Shown here: in pieces, positions 54,001 to 61,491 of the stretch
Numbering within the stretch: position 1 is the first letter of the stretch
Layout: the number at the start of each line of letters is the position of its first letter
Assembly: GCA_903861145.1 (NCBI GenBank)
Contig: CAIOTH010000113.1
Location: 20,961-84,960, forward strand
From: an uncultured Bacteroidota bacterium
GTDB lineage: Bacteria > Bacteroidota > Bacteroidia > Chitinophagales > LD1
DNA: 64,000 nucleotides
Reading direction: 5' to 3'
Notes under the pieces: generated by a model
The model's database searches: none
What the model saw: only the letters and a program-made list of their open reading frames with translations
What the model was told of the DNA's origin: nothing
Program-made: the position numbers and the translations under genes

Positions 54001-54990
54001 ATGAAAGTTGCAGTAGTAGGTGCTACCGGACTGGTTGGCACTAAAATGTTACAGGTATTAGCCGAAAGAAATTTTCCGGTAACCGAGTTGTATCCCGTAG
54101 CCTCTGAAAGGTCAGTAGGCAAAAAAATAAAGTTTAAGGATAAAGAGTTTGAAGTAATAAGCATGGCTGACGCTATTGCTAAAAAACCTGCTGTGGCCAT
54201 CTTCTCTGCCGGTGGCTCAACTTCAAAAGAATGGGCGCCAAAATTTGCAGCGGTGGGCACCGTGGTAATTGATAACTCAAGCGCATGGAGAATGGAATCC
54301 AACATACCGTTGGTAGTGCCTGAAGTAAATGCGCATGTTATTACCAAAAACGATAAAATTATTGCCAACCCCAATTGCTCAACTATACAAATGGTGGTTG
54401 TTTTAAAGCCGCTGCACGATAAGTATAAAATTAAGCGCGTGGTAGTATCAACCTACCAAAGCGTAACCGGTACCGGCAAAAATGCGGTTGACCAGTTAAT
54501 GAACGAAAGAAAAGGCGTTGAAGGGCCACGTGCCTATGCTTACCAAATTGACATGAACCTGTTGCCCCATATAGATGTGTTTTTAGATAATGACTACACC
54601 AAGGAAGAAATGAAAATGGTGAACGAGACCCGTAAAATTATGGGCGACGATTCCATCAGGCTAACAGCAACCACGGTTCGCGTACCGGTTGTGGGGGGAC
54701 ATAGCGAAGCTGTAAATATTGAGTTTGAAAAAGACTTCACCGTAGCCGATGTTCGCAATATACTGGAGCATGCACCTGGTGTGGTGGTATACGATGACGT
54801 AAAGAACCTAAAATACCCCATGCCTATATTGGCACACGATAAAGACGAAACCTTTGTAGGCCGCATCCGCCGCGATGAAAGCCAGGCTAATACCCTCAAC
54901 TGCTGGATAGTATCAGATAACCTGCGCAAAGGCGCGGCAACCAACGCCGTGCAAATTGCGGAGTATATGCTAGAGAATGGCTTGTTATAG
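54001..54990 (+). CDS. asd: Aspartate-semialdehyde dehydrogenase
   Basis: 329 residues, standard length. NADP-binding VGATGLVGTKML, the catalytic Cys126 in ANPNCSTIQM, and VVGGHSEAVNIEF with a conserved His mark the fold. It reduces aspartyl phosphate to aspartate semialdehyde, the branch point to lysine/diaminopimelate, threonine and methionine. It is a single gene in this window, ended by a strong bidirectional terminator shared with the convergent PfkB gene. Confidence 0.96.
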   Translation: MKVAVVGATGLVGTKMLQVLAERNFPVTELYPVASERSVGKKIKFKDKEFEVISMADAIAKKPAVAIFSAGGSTSKEWAPKFAAVGTVVIDNSSAWRMESNIPLVVPEVNAHVITKNDKIIANPNCSTIQMVVVLKPLHDKYKIKRVVVSTYQSVTGTGKNAVDQLMNERKGVEGPRAYAYQIDMNLLPHIDVFLDNDYTKEEMKMVNETRKIMGDDSIRLTATTVRVPVVGGHSEAVNIEFEKDFTVADVRNILEHAPGVVVYDDVKNLKYPMPILAHDKDETFVGRIRRDESQANTLNCWIVSDNLRKGAATNAVQIAEYMLENGLL

Positions 54991-55016
54991 CGCCCTGTTC
55001 ATTTGCATCAACATTA

Positions 55017-55062
55017 AAAAGCAAAAGCCATAAAGAGTTACTTCTTTATGGCTTTTGCTTTT
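55017..55062. terminator. Bidirectional terminator between asd and the PfkB gene
   Basis: Twenty-base perfect arms (55017-55036 and 55043-55062) with a six-base loop. A-rich and T-rich ends allow termination from both sides. It serves the convergent genes asd (plus) and PfkB (minus). Confidence 0.92.
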
Positions 55063-55085
55063 AGGGCTTATCGGTAAAAAATATG

Positions 55086-56015
55086 CTAGTCTTCCAGTAC
55101 AATATCAAACTGCACTAAATCAATAAAGTCCTTTACGCGGTCTTCAATTTCTTTATGGCTTAATGTGCGCAGGCGCTCAGTGCCAAATTTCTCAACGCAA
55201 AAAGATGCCATTGCCGAACCATAAATAATGGCACGCTTCATGTTTTCGAAACTGATATCGCGGGTTTTATCTAAATATCCGCAGAAACCACCCGCAAAGG
55301 TATCGCCGGCACCGGTTGGGTCAAATACATCTTCCAATGGTAATGCTGGTGCAAAAAACACCTCTTTTTCATGGAATAGTAGTGCGCCGTGTTCCCCTTT
55401 CTTAATAACAAGGTATTGTGGGCCCATTTGCAAAATCTTCTTGGCCGCCTTCACCAACGAGTATTCATTAGTCAGTTGACGTGCCTCGGCGTCATTTACG
55501 GTCAGTACGTCTACCATGCCTATTACCTTCTTCAGGGTTTCGATAAAAGGGTCTGTCATCCAAAAGTTCATGGTATCCAACACTATTAGCTTGGGCTTGC
55601 TGGTTAACTGCTCAATAACTTTGATTTGAAGGGCAGGGTCAATATTGCCCAGCAGCAAAATGTCGCTTTGCTTGTAAGCATCTGGCACAACCGGGTTAAA
55701 CTCTAACAGCACGTTTAAGTCGGTAATAAGGGTATCGCGGGTGTTCATATCCAGGTGGTACTTACCGCTCCAGAAAAATGATTTCTTACCGCTCTTTATT
55801 TCAATGCCGGTAGTATCTACTCCGCGGGCTTTCAGGGCCTCAAGCTCATTCATATCAAAATCATCACCAATAACCGAAACAATGTTTACCTTTTTAGAGA
55901 AGTAAGAGGCGCTCCAGGCAATGTAGGTGGCTGCGCCGCCCACAATTTTATCGGTTTTGCCAAATGGGGTTTCAATAGCATCAAAAGCAACAGTACCAAC
56001 GGTAAGTAATGACAT
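55086..56015 (-). CDS. PfkB-family sugar/nucleoside kinase
   Basis: 309 residues. VGGAATYIAWSAS near the N-terminus and DPTGAGDTFAGGF near the C-terminus (GAGD 235-238, catalytic Asp238) define a ribokinase-like fold. FDAIETPFG and GNIDPALQ are less common motifs that may mark the substrate loop. It phosphorylates an alcohol group of a sugar or nucleoside with ATP. The substrate is unknown. It is convergent with asd. Confidence 0.9.
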   Translation of the reverse strand: MSLLTVGTVAFDAIETPFGKTDKIVGGAATYIAWSASYFSKKVNIVSVIGDDFDMNELEALKARGVDTTGIEIKSGKKSFFWSGKYHLDMNTRDTLITDLNVLLEFNPVVPDAYKQSDILLLGNIDPALQIKVIEQLTSKPKLIVLDTMNFWMTDPFIETLKKVIGMVDVLTVNDAEARQLTNEYSLVKAAKKILQMGPQYLVIKKGEHGALLFHEKEVFFAPALPLEDVFDPTGAGDTFAGGFCGYLDKTRDISFENMKRAIIYGSAMASFCVEKFGTERLRTLSHKEIEDRVKDFIDLVQFDIVLED

Positions 56016-56174
56016 AGTTTGTTATCAGGGTTAAAAAATAATTAAGCGCGCAAATGAACGCTTTTTAAAGCAATTTTAAAATGTGGTGGAAGAATAAAAA
56101 CCGCGTCGTTACAAGCTTTAAGGCATCCCGGCGGGGAGAAAAAACCGGTGCTTTTTAAAATTTGCGGGCAAAGA

Positions 56175-56205
56175 TTGTGAGATTTGTGAATCATTTCTAT
56201 TTTTG
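56175..56205 (+). promoter_or_regulatory. Chromosomal tRNA-Asn promoter (left copy)
   Basis: TTG at 56175-56177 and TATTTTTG at 56198-56205, spaced by 20 bases, fit the Bacteroidota -33/-7 promoter. The -7 box ends 31 bases before the tRNA. A closely similar layout precedes the right copy (see 63205-63236), including a following -GCGTCCG- or -CCGTCCG- segment. Confidence 0.7.
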
Positions 56206-56233
56206 GCGTCCGAATTTTCAACATTTCGGCACA

Positions 56234-56307
56234 AATTCCTCGATAGCTCAGTTGGTTAGAGCATCAGACTGTTAATCTGAGGGTCCTTGGTTCGAGCCCA
56301 AGTCGGG
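56234..56307 (+). repeat. Left attachment-site direct repeat (attL core), 74 bp
   Basis: Identical to 63265-63338. It begins three bases before the tRNA-Asn acceptor stem and ends in the 3' acceptor strand (after AGTCGGG), where the two copies diverge. Crossover occurred somewhere within this core. Confidence 0.9.
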
Positions 56308-56310
56308 CTA
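56237..56310 (+). pseudogene. tRNA-Asn (anticodon GTT) with disrupted 3' acceptor stem
   Basis: Clover-leaf parts are intact through the T arm: D arm GCTC/GAGC, anticodon arm TCAGA-CTGTTAA-TCTGA with GTT, and T arm CTTGG-TTCGAGC-CCAAG. The 3' acceptor strand reads TCGGGCT with discriminator A, so base pairs 1-72 and 2-71 are lost (T-T and C-C) and the expected G73 is missing. The right copy (63268-63341) has the complete TCGGGGA strand. This copy is therefore probably non-functional debris of integration, though it keeps the chromosomal promoter and may still be transcribed. Confidence 0.8.
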
Positions 56311-56368
56311 GAAACTTAGCCACCTAATCGCCACTAAATCAGTTTAATACATTATCTACTTTTTGAGC

Positions 56369-56391
56369 GGGGGAAACCTAGGGGAAACTTT
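56369..56391. repeat. Candidate integrase arm site, left end
   Basis: Twenty-three bases, two copies of a GGGGAAA core separated by 5 bases. It matches 63171-63193 at 21 of 23 positions in the same orientation. It lies 62 bases inside the left core repeat. Confidence 0.55.
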
Positions 56392-56435
56392 CAGTCAAAA
56401 ATTGTCCTTTTTATGTGTTTGAAAATTAAGTAGGC

Positions 56436-56867
56436 TTACTTTGGGGTTGTTACCTTTAAATCGCGGAATATTAAACAGCTTGAGTAGTCTTGTGGGTCGT
56501 CTCCTATATACATCATCATCTTGTCCTTACCATTTTCATCTTTACCGCCTTGTAAACAGAACCCAAAGCATGTTTGTTTGCCATCGCTGGCGTTGGCTAA
56601 GTACCCCCGACAATTCCAGCTAACCGAGTAGGGTTTGACCACTTTTAGGGTGAACTTCTTGCCGTTGCTTTGAGTCACTACGATCTCATATAAACCCTTA
56701 TTATGGTATCCGTATATGCAACAAATGGTACCACCTGATTCCCCTATTGGCTCCCTTCCCATTGTTATATCTCCTACCTTGTAGAGAACGGATGAATCTA
56801 TCCAAGATTGAGCGTAAATAATCTTTGTTGCCAACAAAAGTGCGAGAATTAAGACCGGTGTCTTCAT
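56436..56867 (-). CDS. Small Cys-rich secreted protein carried by the element
   Basis: 143 residues from ATG 56867 (MKTPVLILALLLATKIIYAQ, a clear signal peptide). A longer frame to 56951 would put a foreign segment before the signal peptide. The mature part is about 120 residues with seven cysteines (CC near the centre, then NCRGY, TCFGFC and SSCLIF) and a GDDPQDYS loop. I do not recognise a family. It lies at the left edge of the element, divergent from the XRE gene across a 135-base gap containing a perfect palindrome. An accessory or immunity role is possible but not supported by any motif. Confidence 0.65.
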   Translation of the reverse strand: MKTPVLILALLLATKIIYAQSWIDSSVLYKVGDITMGREPIGESGGTICCIYGYHNKGLYEIVVTQSNGKKFTLKVVKPYSVSWNCRGYLANASDGKQTCFGFCLQGGKDENGKDKMMMYIGDDPQDYSSCLIFRDLKVTTPK

Positions 56868-56944
56868 GTTATTAATGTTTGTAGTTAATAATTCAAAGCC
56901 ACCGTAAAGATGTATTATTTTAATAACATTACCTATTATAATAA

Positions 56945-56960
56945 ACCGCATTAATGCGGT
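56945..56960. promoter_or_regulatory. Perfect 16-base palindrome, candidate operator
   Basis: ACCGCATTAATGCGGT is its own reverse complement. It lies 42 bases upstream of the XRE gene start in the divergent gap. A second, shorter inverted repeat AGTC-N8-GACT follows at 56971-56986. Both fit binding by a dimeric controller such as the XRE protein. Confidence 0.55.
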
Positions 56961-57002
56961 AACATATTTTAGTCTTTAATCGGACTTTTCCATCACACAA
57001 GG

Positions 57003-57239
57003 ATGAAAGAGAAGGCTGAAAAACCCGATGTTAGACTGAATAAGATTGCGCAAAAGCTCAAGCAAATGCGTATTGATAAGGGCTATACCAGTTATGAAAC
57101 TTTCGCGTGGGAAAATGGTATTAACCGCGTTCAGTATTGGAGAATAGAAAAGGGAAGTAATATTACGCTCAAGTCATTACTTAAGGTATTAGACATTCAT
57201 AAAGTCAAACTGAGTGAGTTCTGCAAGGATATTGATTAG
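57003..57239 (+). CDS. Small XRE-family regulator (controller-like)
   Basis: 78 residues forming one HTH domain: MRIDKGYTSYETFAWENGI, then NRVQYWRIEKGSNITLKSLLKVL, matching the Cro/CI-type fold. It lies 85 bases upstream of the restriction endonuclease gene in the same direction, the usual position of a C protein that delays endonuclease synthesis. Divergence from short C proteins is large, so the role is inferred from context and the upstream palindrome. Confidence 0.8.
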   Translation: MKEKAEKPDVRLNKIAQKLKQMRIDKGYTSYETFAWENGINRVQYWRIEKGSNITLKSLLKVLDIHKVKLSEFCKDID

Positions 57240-57324
57240 TCTTGTCCCAGCCGAGAAGGAAATGTGTTTTTTAAAATTTCTTTCCAAGGCTGTAACAAAT
57301 ACGTAGTTTTTTGTATCATTGAGC

Positions 57325-58176
57325 ATGGACGAACCCAAGATTACCAAGATACCTACCGAAATTTTTGGCTACGCATATACCGACCATTCGGAACACGCAA
57401 AACGGGCTTTACGAGAGCAATACTGCCCATTTCTGGATGGAGAGTGCAAAAAGCCAAGAAAGAGTAATCCAAAAGTTAAAATCGGGGCATGCAGCGTTGG
57501 CTACAACGCTGGAGTAATTAAGAAGCATCAACCGGTGGTTATTTGCCCCCATCGTCTTGATACTCCAATAATTTTTCATACCATAGAACAACAGTATTTA
57601 CGGGATTGGCCTGATGTGGAATGGATAAGAGAGGTTAGCATTGGTGTTGGTGGCTCCGTGGATTACGTTGCAATAAATAGGGATAACACAGGCAAGATTA
57701 AGGACTTTCTTTGCGTGGAATTTCAAGCTGCGGGAACCACCGGAACACCTTGGGAGGCAATTCTTGAGTTTAAAGAAAACAGAGAGTTTAAATCTACCAC
57801 ATATAATTATGGAATAAATTGGGCTAATGAGTTTGTAAAAACAATGATGCAGCAGGTCTTCAAAAAAGGTAAAATAATTGAGTATTGGAAACATAAAATA
57901 ATTTTTGTAGTCCAAGACGTTGGCATGGACTACATCAAATATGCTACTGACGCAAGTGGAATTAGGGCGGCAGACCCAAATGACCCAATTCATTTTTGCA
58001 CATTCCGGTTGGTTTGGAAAGACACAAAATGGGCGTTTGAGTTTGTTGAAAGAGTAAGCACAGATTTAGATGGTATAAACAAGATTTTAGGGGGCGCTTT
58101 GGAGGAGGAATATCCCAGCGTTGTAAAGTTTGTTGAAAATATAGAACGAAAGGTTACGCAAGCTTTAAAGAAGTAG
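57325..58176 (+). CDS. NotI-like type II restriction endonuclease
   Basis: 283 residues from ATG 57325. Four cysteines, C34 (YCPF), C41 (GEC), C56 (GAC) and C74 (VIC), resemble the metal-binding Cys4 site of NotI. The catalytic core looks like SVDYVAI ... LCVEFQAAG, with Asp113, Glu132 and Gln134, the D...E-x-Q variant of the PD-(D/E)XK motif that NotI uses in place of Lys. A Glu at 103 may be the fourth active-site residue. The cognate methyltransferase gene is convergent and overlaps its 3' end by 12 bases. The recognition sequence cannot be read. It need not be the NotI site. Confidence 0.75.
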   Translation: MDEPKITKIPTEIFGYAYTDHSEHAKRALREQYCPFLDGECKKPRKSNPKVKIGACSVGYNAGVIKKHQPVVICPHRLDTPIIFHTIEQQYLRDWPDVEWIREVSIGVGGSVDYVAINRDNTGKIKDFLCVEFQAAGTTGTPWEAILEFKENREFKSTTYNYGINWANEFVKTMMQQVFKKGKIIEYWKHKIIFVVQDVGMDYIKYATDASGIRAADPNDPIHFCTFRLVWKDTKWAFEFVERVSTDLDGINKILGGALEEEYPSVVKFVENIERKVTQALKK

Positions 58177-59280
58177 CTTGTAAGTTCCGTTAAAAGCCTC
58201 TTTAATTCTTGTTTCGGAAATATCGAGGTAACTTTTGCTCAAATCAATCCCAATTCCTCTTCTTCCAAGTTTTAATGCTGCGCAAACTGTGCTACCAGTT
58301 CCAGAAAATGGATCGAGAACAATCCCGCCAGGTCTACTTGTGCCATTTATTGGAGTCTGGAGTAGTTCTTCGGGAAATACTGCACAGTGCGCGTCTTTGC
58401 GCCACTTATCTTCGGGTACAATACGCCAAACGTCAGCCGGCATGAATCCGCTAGATTTCATCATTAAAAAGAAATAACCCTTAGTTTCTAGTTCTTTAGC
58501 GCGACCGCTTATTTTGGTGCTTTCGCTATGATATGACCGTTGGGCTCCTCTAATTGTCATTCTAAAATCAACAATTTCCCCTCTTTTCATTTTGGCAAGG
58601 ATTTCATCAAGGGCGTTAAGAGCGTTTTGCTTTTCCTGTTCAGAAAGGACCGTTGACGCTGCAATGTGTTCTTTATATTTTTTACCGGTTACGCCGGTAG
58701 CTGATGTTATGCTGCCATTGACGAGAGAGGCGTTTTTTTGAGGCTTAATTTTGACAGCATCGGCATCAAAAAAGTATTTCCTTGTTTTAACAAAATGATA
58801 AACGTGTTCGTAAACGTCTCTCATTCTATCTTGCGCGCTTTGGGTGCCTTTCATTTGATCCCAAATAATATCGCCACGTAAAACCCATCCATCATCCTGC
58901 ATTGCTATCGCAACACGCGCTGGCATCAACATTAGATTCTTGTTTTTGAACTTATCTCCAAGGTTCAACCACAATGAGCCATCGGGCTTTAATACTCTTT
59001 TGACTTGAGAAAAAACGGTTACAAGATTTTTCACATAATCATTTGGGTCATCTTCATAGCCTATTAAAACACTCTGATGTTCGTCCTTTACATCATATTC
59101 TCTTAACTGCCAATAAGGGGGCGAAGTAATTACGCAGTCAATGCTTTCATCTGGTATTTCCTTTAAAATCTCTATGCAGTCACCCAATAGAAAGCCAAAC
59201 CTCCGTTCCCCTGCAAGGACTGACGAAATTAATTTTGAGTTTTTGATGTCTTTCTTCGTGAGTTGTTCGGTTTCTATCAT
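58165..59280 (-). CDS. DNA methyltransferase (beta class, probably m4C)
   Basis: 371 residues. Motif IV TSPPYWQLREY near residues 52-62 and motif I DPFSGTGSTV near 323-332, in the order IV...I, place it in the beta class. SPPY favours N4-cytosine over N6-adenine methylation. The region between (about 180-270), with FRMTIRGAQRSYHSESTKI, is the likely target-recognition part. It protects host DNA against the adjoining endonuclease. The genes run towards each other and overlap by 12 bases. Confidence 0.9.
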   Translation of the reverse strand: MIETEQLTKKDIKNSKLISSVLAGERRFGFLLGDCIEILKEIPDESIDCVITSPPYWQLREYDVKDEHQSVLIGYEDDPNDYVKNLVTVFSQVKRVLKPDGSLWLNLGDKFKNKNLMLMPARVAIAMQDDGWVLRGDIIWDQMKGTQSAQDRMRDVYEHVYHFVKTRKYFFDADAVKIKPQKNASLVNGSITSATGVTGKKYKEHIAASTVLSEQEKQNALNALDEILAKMKRGEIVDFRMTIRGAQRSYHSESTKISGRAKELETKGYFFLMMKSSGFMPADVWRIVPEDKWRKDAHCAVFPEELLQTPINGTSRPGGIVLDPFSGTGSTVCAALKLGRRGIGIDLSKSYLDISETRIKEAFNGTYKLLL

Positions 59281-59830
59281 TTACTATTCCTTTTTTAGAG
59301 TTTTATCAATGGACAAAGCCAGTTTCAAGGCTATAAAAATCTTTCGACCTCCGTACGAAGTTAATAAAGAGAACGGTAAAGTAATGACTAACTGCGCAAC
59401 GTATTTGCGTAACGCCTTCAATTATGTTTGAACCGCAGACAGTATTTAAAACACAGCCATATTATTGGAAAAATTCCCTCCTTTAGTTCACATGGGGTAG
59501 TTGTTGACTTTTTAAAGAAACGCAGAATTTGCCACGTTTCCGCAAGAAATCCAACATGTTTAGGCGAGCGTTGCGAAATGTATTCTGACTCACATAATTT
59601 TCTGTCCCGCCGAATTGTATTTGTTGGCGATGGCCCAGCGTTTTGCTAATTACAAGGCTGATGACGACTACTGACCTTGTTTGATGCTGCTCTAGTCTTT
59701 AGCGTGTAATTTGCGTCATTCTGACGCGGTTTGACTTGGCGGCAAGCTTAAATACATACATGTACTGTAGTGATATATTGTTGGTATTGTGTACTGTATA
59801 GTTACTATTATTAGTAACTTAGTTACTATA
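59281..59830. other. Non-coding stretch with AT-rich repeats; possible replication origin
   Basis: 550 bases between the methyltransferase start and the Rep-like gene stop, without a credible gene. Its right end (59700-59830) is AT-rich and repeated: GCGTCA-TTC-TGACGC at 59713-59727, GTACTGTA twice, GTTACTA-TTAT-TAGTAAC at 59801-59818 and AGTTACTAT twice. Because it directly follows the putative replication initiator gene, an origin is plausible. Confidence 0.4.
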
Positions 59831-60772
59831 CTATAACACCGGCAACGGCTCATGGAGTTTTACAGTTAGTTGTTTTGCAATCTCGCGTAGGAAATTGAAA
59901 TTGCTGTAATCGCTCTTGTGGCTGTACTCCGCCAAAATCTCTCTCATAACCTTTCTGTGGTAAGATTTTGCTCTATTCGAATCTGAAAGCGAATTTATGG
60001 CCAGAGATGTTTTTCTTTCCCCTATGGCCTTTATTCCTTTATACTTTAGATACCTGTTAAGTTCAGAGGCTGTGCTAACGGTAACTTTTACATCATCTGT
60101 GATATGATTTATGGATGACATTTCAAGCTTCTTTATTTCAACATAAAAGGACATAATTAGCTTCTGATATTGTACGATGACATCCTCCAAGGTTTCGACT
60201 TTTCGTAACTTACGGTCAAAGGCGCTCCTGGCAAATGCTTTTAATTCCAACCGCAAGGCGTTGGTGTCTTTAGGTATTACGAGGTTATTTGCGCCCCATT
60301 TCTGTATCTCTATGCTCTTGTCATATCCAACTAACCAATAGTCGTAACCCCTAAACGAAATTGAAGTGTCGAACCTCCCAAGCTTAAAACTTGAATAGCG
60401 ATACATGCTTTCCAACAATGTAGCCGGTAAAACAGACATATAGAACGTTAGACCAAACTCCAGTATACAAATTATTGCTTTAAGCAGGGCTTTAACGCTA
60501 AGACCTGTTATTTCAGATATTTTTTCACAAACGGTTTTTATCTCTGTCCTTGTCAAATCCCGAAGTGAATGGCTTCCTAAATACCATTTCCGAATACTTC
60601 CGTCAATATAAACTCCATTAGCGCTGTTGTACATATTCAAGGTGGCTTTATCCCTGTGGTTATGTATCTTGTACAAATCGCCTATTTCTGGTACAACATA
60701 GCCAAAGTCGGTGTTCGCGAACTTCTTGGTATCTAGCTTTTCCTTTGCAAAAATTTTTGTCCTATCTACCAT
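59831..60772 (-). CDS. Putative replication initiator, phage/plasmid gene II/X-like
   Basis: 313 residues from ATG 60772 (MVDRTKIF). A TTG at 60805 would add 11 residues. Features I associate with Bacteroidota replication initiators of the II/X type: IDGSIRKWYLGSHSLRDLTRTEI, EFGLTFYM, DTSISFRGYDYWLVGYDKSIEIQK and ALRLELKAF, with Tyr in the YDK segment as a possible nicking residue. The C-terminal third is helical. It overlaps the HTH gene by 11 bases and is followed by repeat-rich non-coding DNA. An unrelated element protein is the alternative. Confidence 0.5.
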   Translation of the reverse strand: MVDRTKIFAKEKLDTKKFANTDFGYVVPEIGDLYKIHNHRDKATLNMYNSANGVYIDGSIRKWYLGSHSLRDLTRTEIKTVCEKISEITGLSVKALLKAIICILEFGLTFYMSVLPATLLESMYRYSSFKLGRFDTSISFRGYDYWLVGYDKSIEIQKWGANNLVIPKDTNALRLELKAFARSAFDRKLRKVETLEDVIVQYQKLIMSFYVEIKKLEMSSINHITDDVKVTVSTASELNRYLKYKGIKAIGERKTSLAINSLSDSNRAKSYHRKVMREILAEYSHKSDYSNFNFLREIAKQLTVKLHEPLPVL

Positions 60773-61430
60773 GATTGTCCCTCTTATTTTGTTTGTTATT
60801 GGCAAGGCTTATTTCTACCTTCCTTGCTTCTTTCGGGTCTCGCCAAGCCAAAGCTTCTGCTTTGATGACAACCGTTTTACCGCCCATCTTATAGGCTGGA
60901 AAGCCTCTTTTCTTCATTCTATAAAGGCTTGATTCGCTCCACTTAAAGAAGTTCAAAATCTCTTCCTTTGTCATTATTTCCCGGCTTGCATCACGAGCAA
61001 CTTCAGTTGTTGGAGCGCTGGTCTGCAAATGCTTTAAACCCAATTCGCTTGCCCCGAATTTTTCATCAACTTCTCTTACCTCCCTGATGTAGCTTAATTC
61101 CTCATCAATCCACTTTACGGGATCAATACCGGTGTCGTTGGCTATGTCAAAATCATATTCCTCTTGGAACGCCCTGTAATGATCTTTGTCAATCTTTGGG
61201 GGATATTGAATAAGCAGCTTGCGGCAGAGCAATAGTATTTTGACGCGTTTATTCAGTTGCGCAAATACAAATTGATTTGTAAACTCATCAAGAAAACGTA
61301 TCAAAGCCTTATTTATGTATAATCTACTTAGGCACGACTTGAGCGGTTTTACAGGTATGAAATTTGATTTGGAATCCTTCCATTTTTTCATCAGAAGGAT
61401 TGTTTCAAGGGACATGGTTTGTGCTGCCAT
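60762..61430 (-). CDS. HTH_17-type DNA-binding protein (excisionase- or regulator-like)
   Basis: 222 residues. The C-terminal 70 residues form a MerR-like HTH: IMTKEEILNFFKWSESSLYR, MKKRGFPAYKMGGKTVVIKAEAL. The N-terminal 145 residues are helical and of unknown role (LSRLYINKALIRFLDEFTNQ). It lies between the integrase and Rep-like genes in the same direction. Such proteins near an integrase often act as excisionases or as element regulators. Which it is cannot be decided. Confidence 0.7.
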   Translation of the reverse strand: MAAQTMSLETILLMKKWKDSKSNFIPVKPLKSCLSRLYINKALIRFLDEFTNQFVFAQLNKRVKILLLCRKLLIQYPPKIDKDHYRAFQEEYDFDIANDTGIDPVKWIDEELSYIREVREVDEKFGASELGLKHLQTSAPTTEVARDASREIMTKEEILNFFKWSESSLYRMKKRGFPAYKMGGKTVVIKAEALAWRDPKEARKVEISLANNKQNKRDNHGR

Positions 61431-61491
61431 ATTTTCTGGTTTGATTTTGCTGTAATGAATTGTTTTTGTTTGCTCGGGTTCTAAGGTTAAC

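Noticed and set aside
56237..56310. A second functional tRNA-Asn
   Set aside because: The acceptor stem loses its two terminal pairs and the discriminator base, so it is treated as a pseudo-tRNA left by integration.
57325..58176. Assigning the NotI recognition sequence GCGGCCGC to this enzyme
   Set aside because: Only the active-site and metal-site layout resembles NotI. DNA-contact residues cannot be compared by eye, so specificity is left open.
59309..59431. A 40-codon frame after the methyltransferase start (MDKASFKAIKIF)
   Set aside because: Very short, no motif, and in a non-coding stretch. It could be a real small protein but nothing supports it.
59428..59649. A 73-codon frame on the plus strand starting with TTG
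   Set aside because: Poor start, no similarity recognised, composition like the surrounding non-coding DNA.
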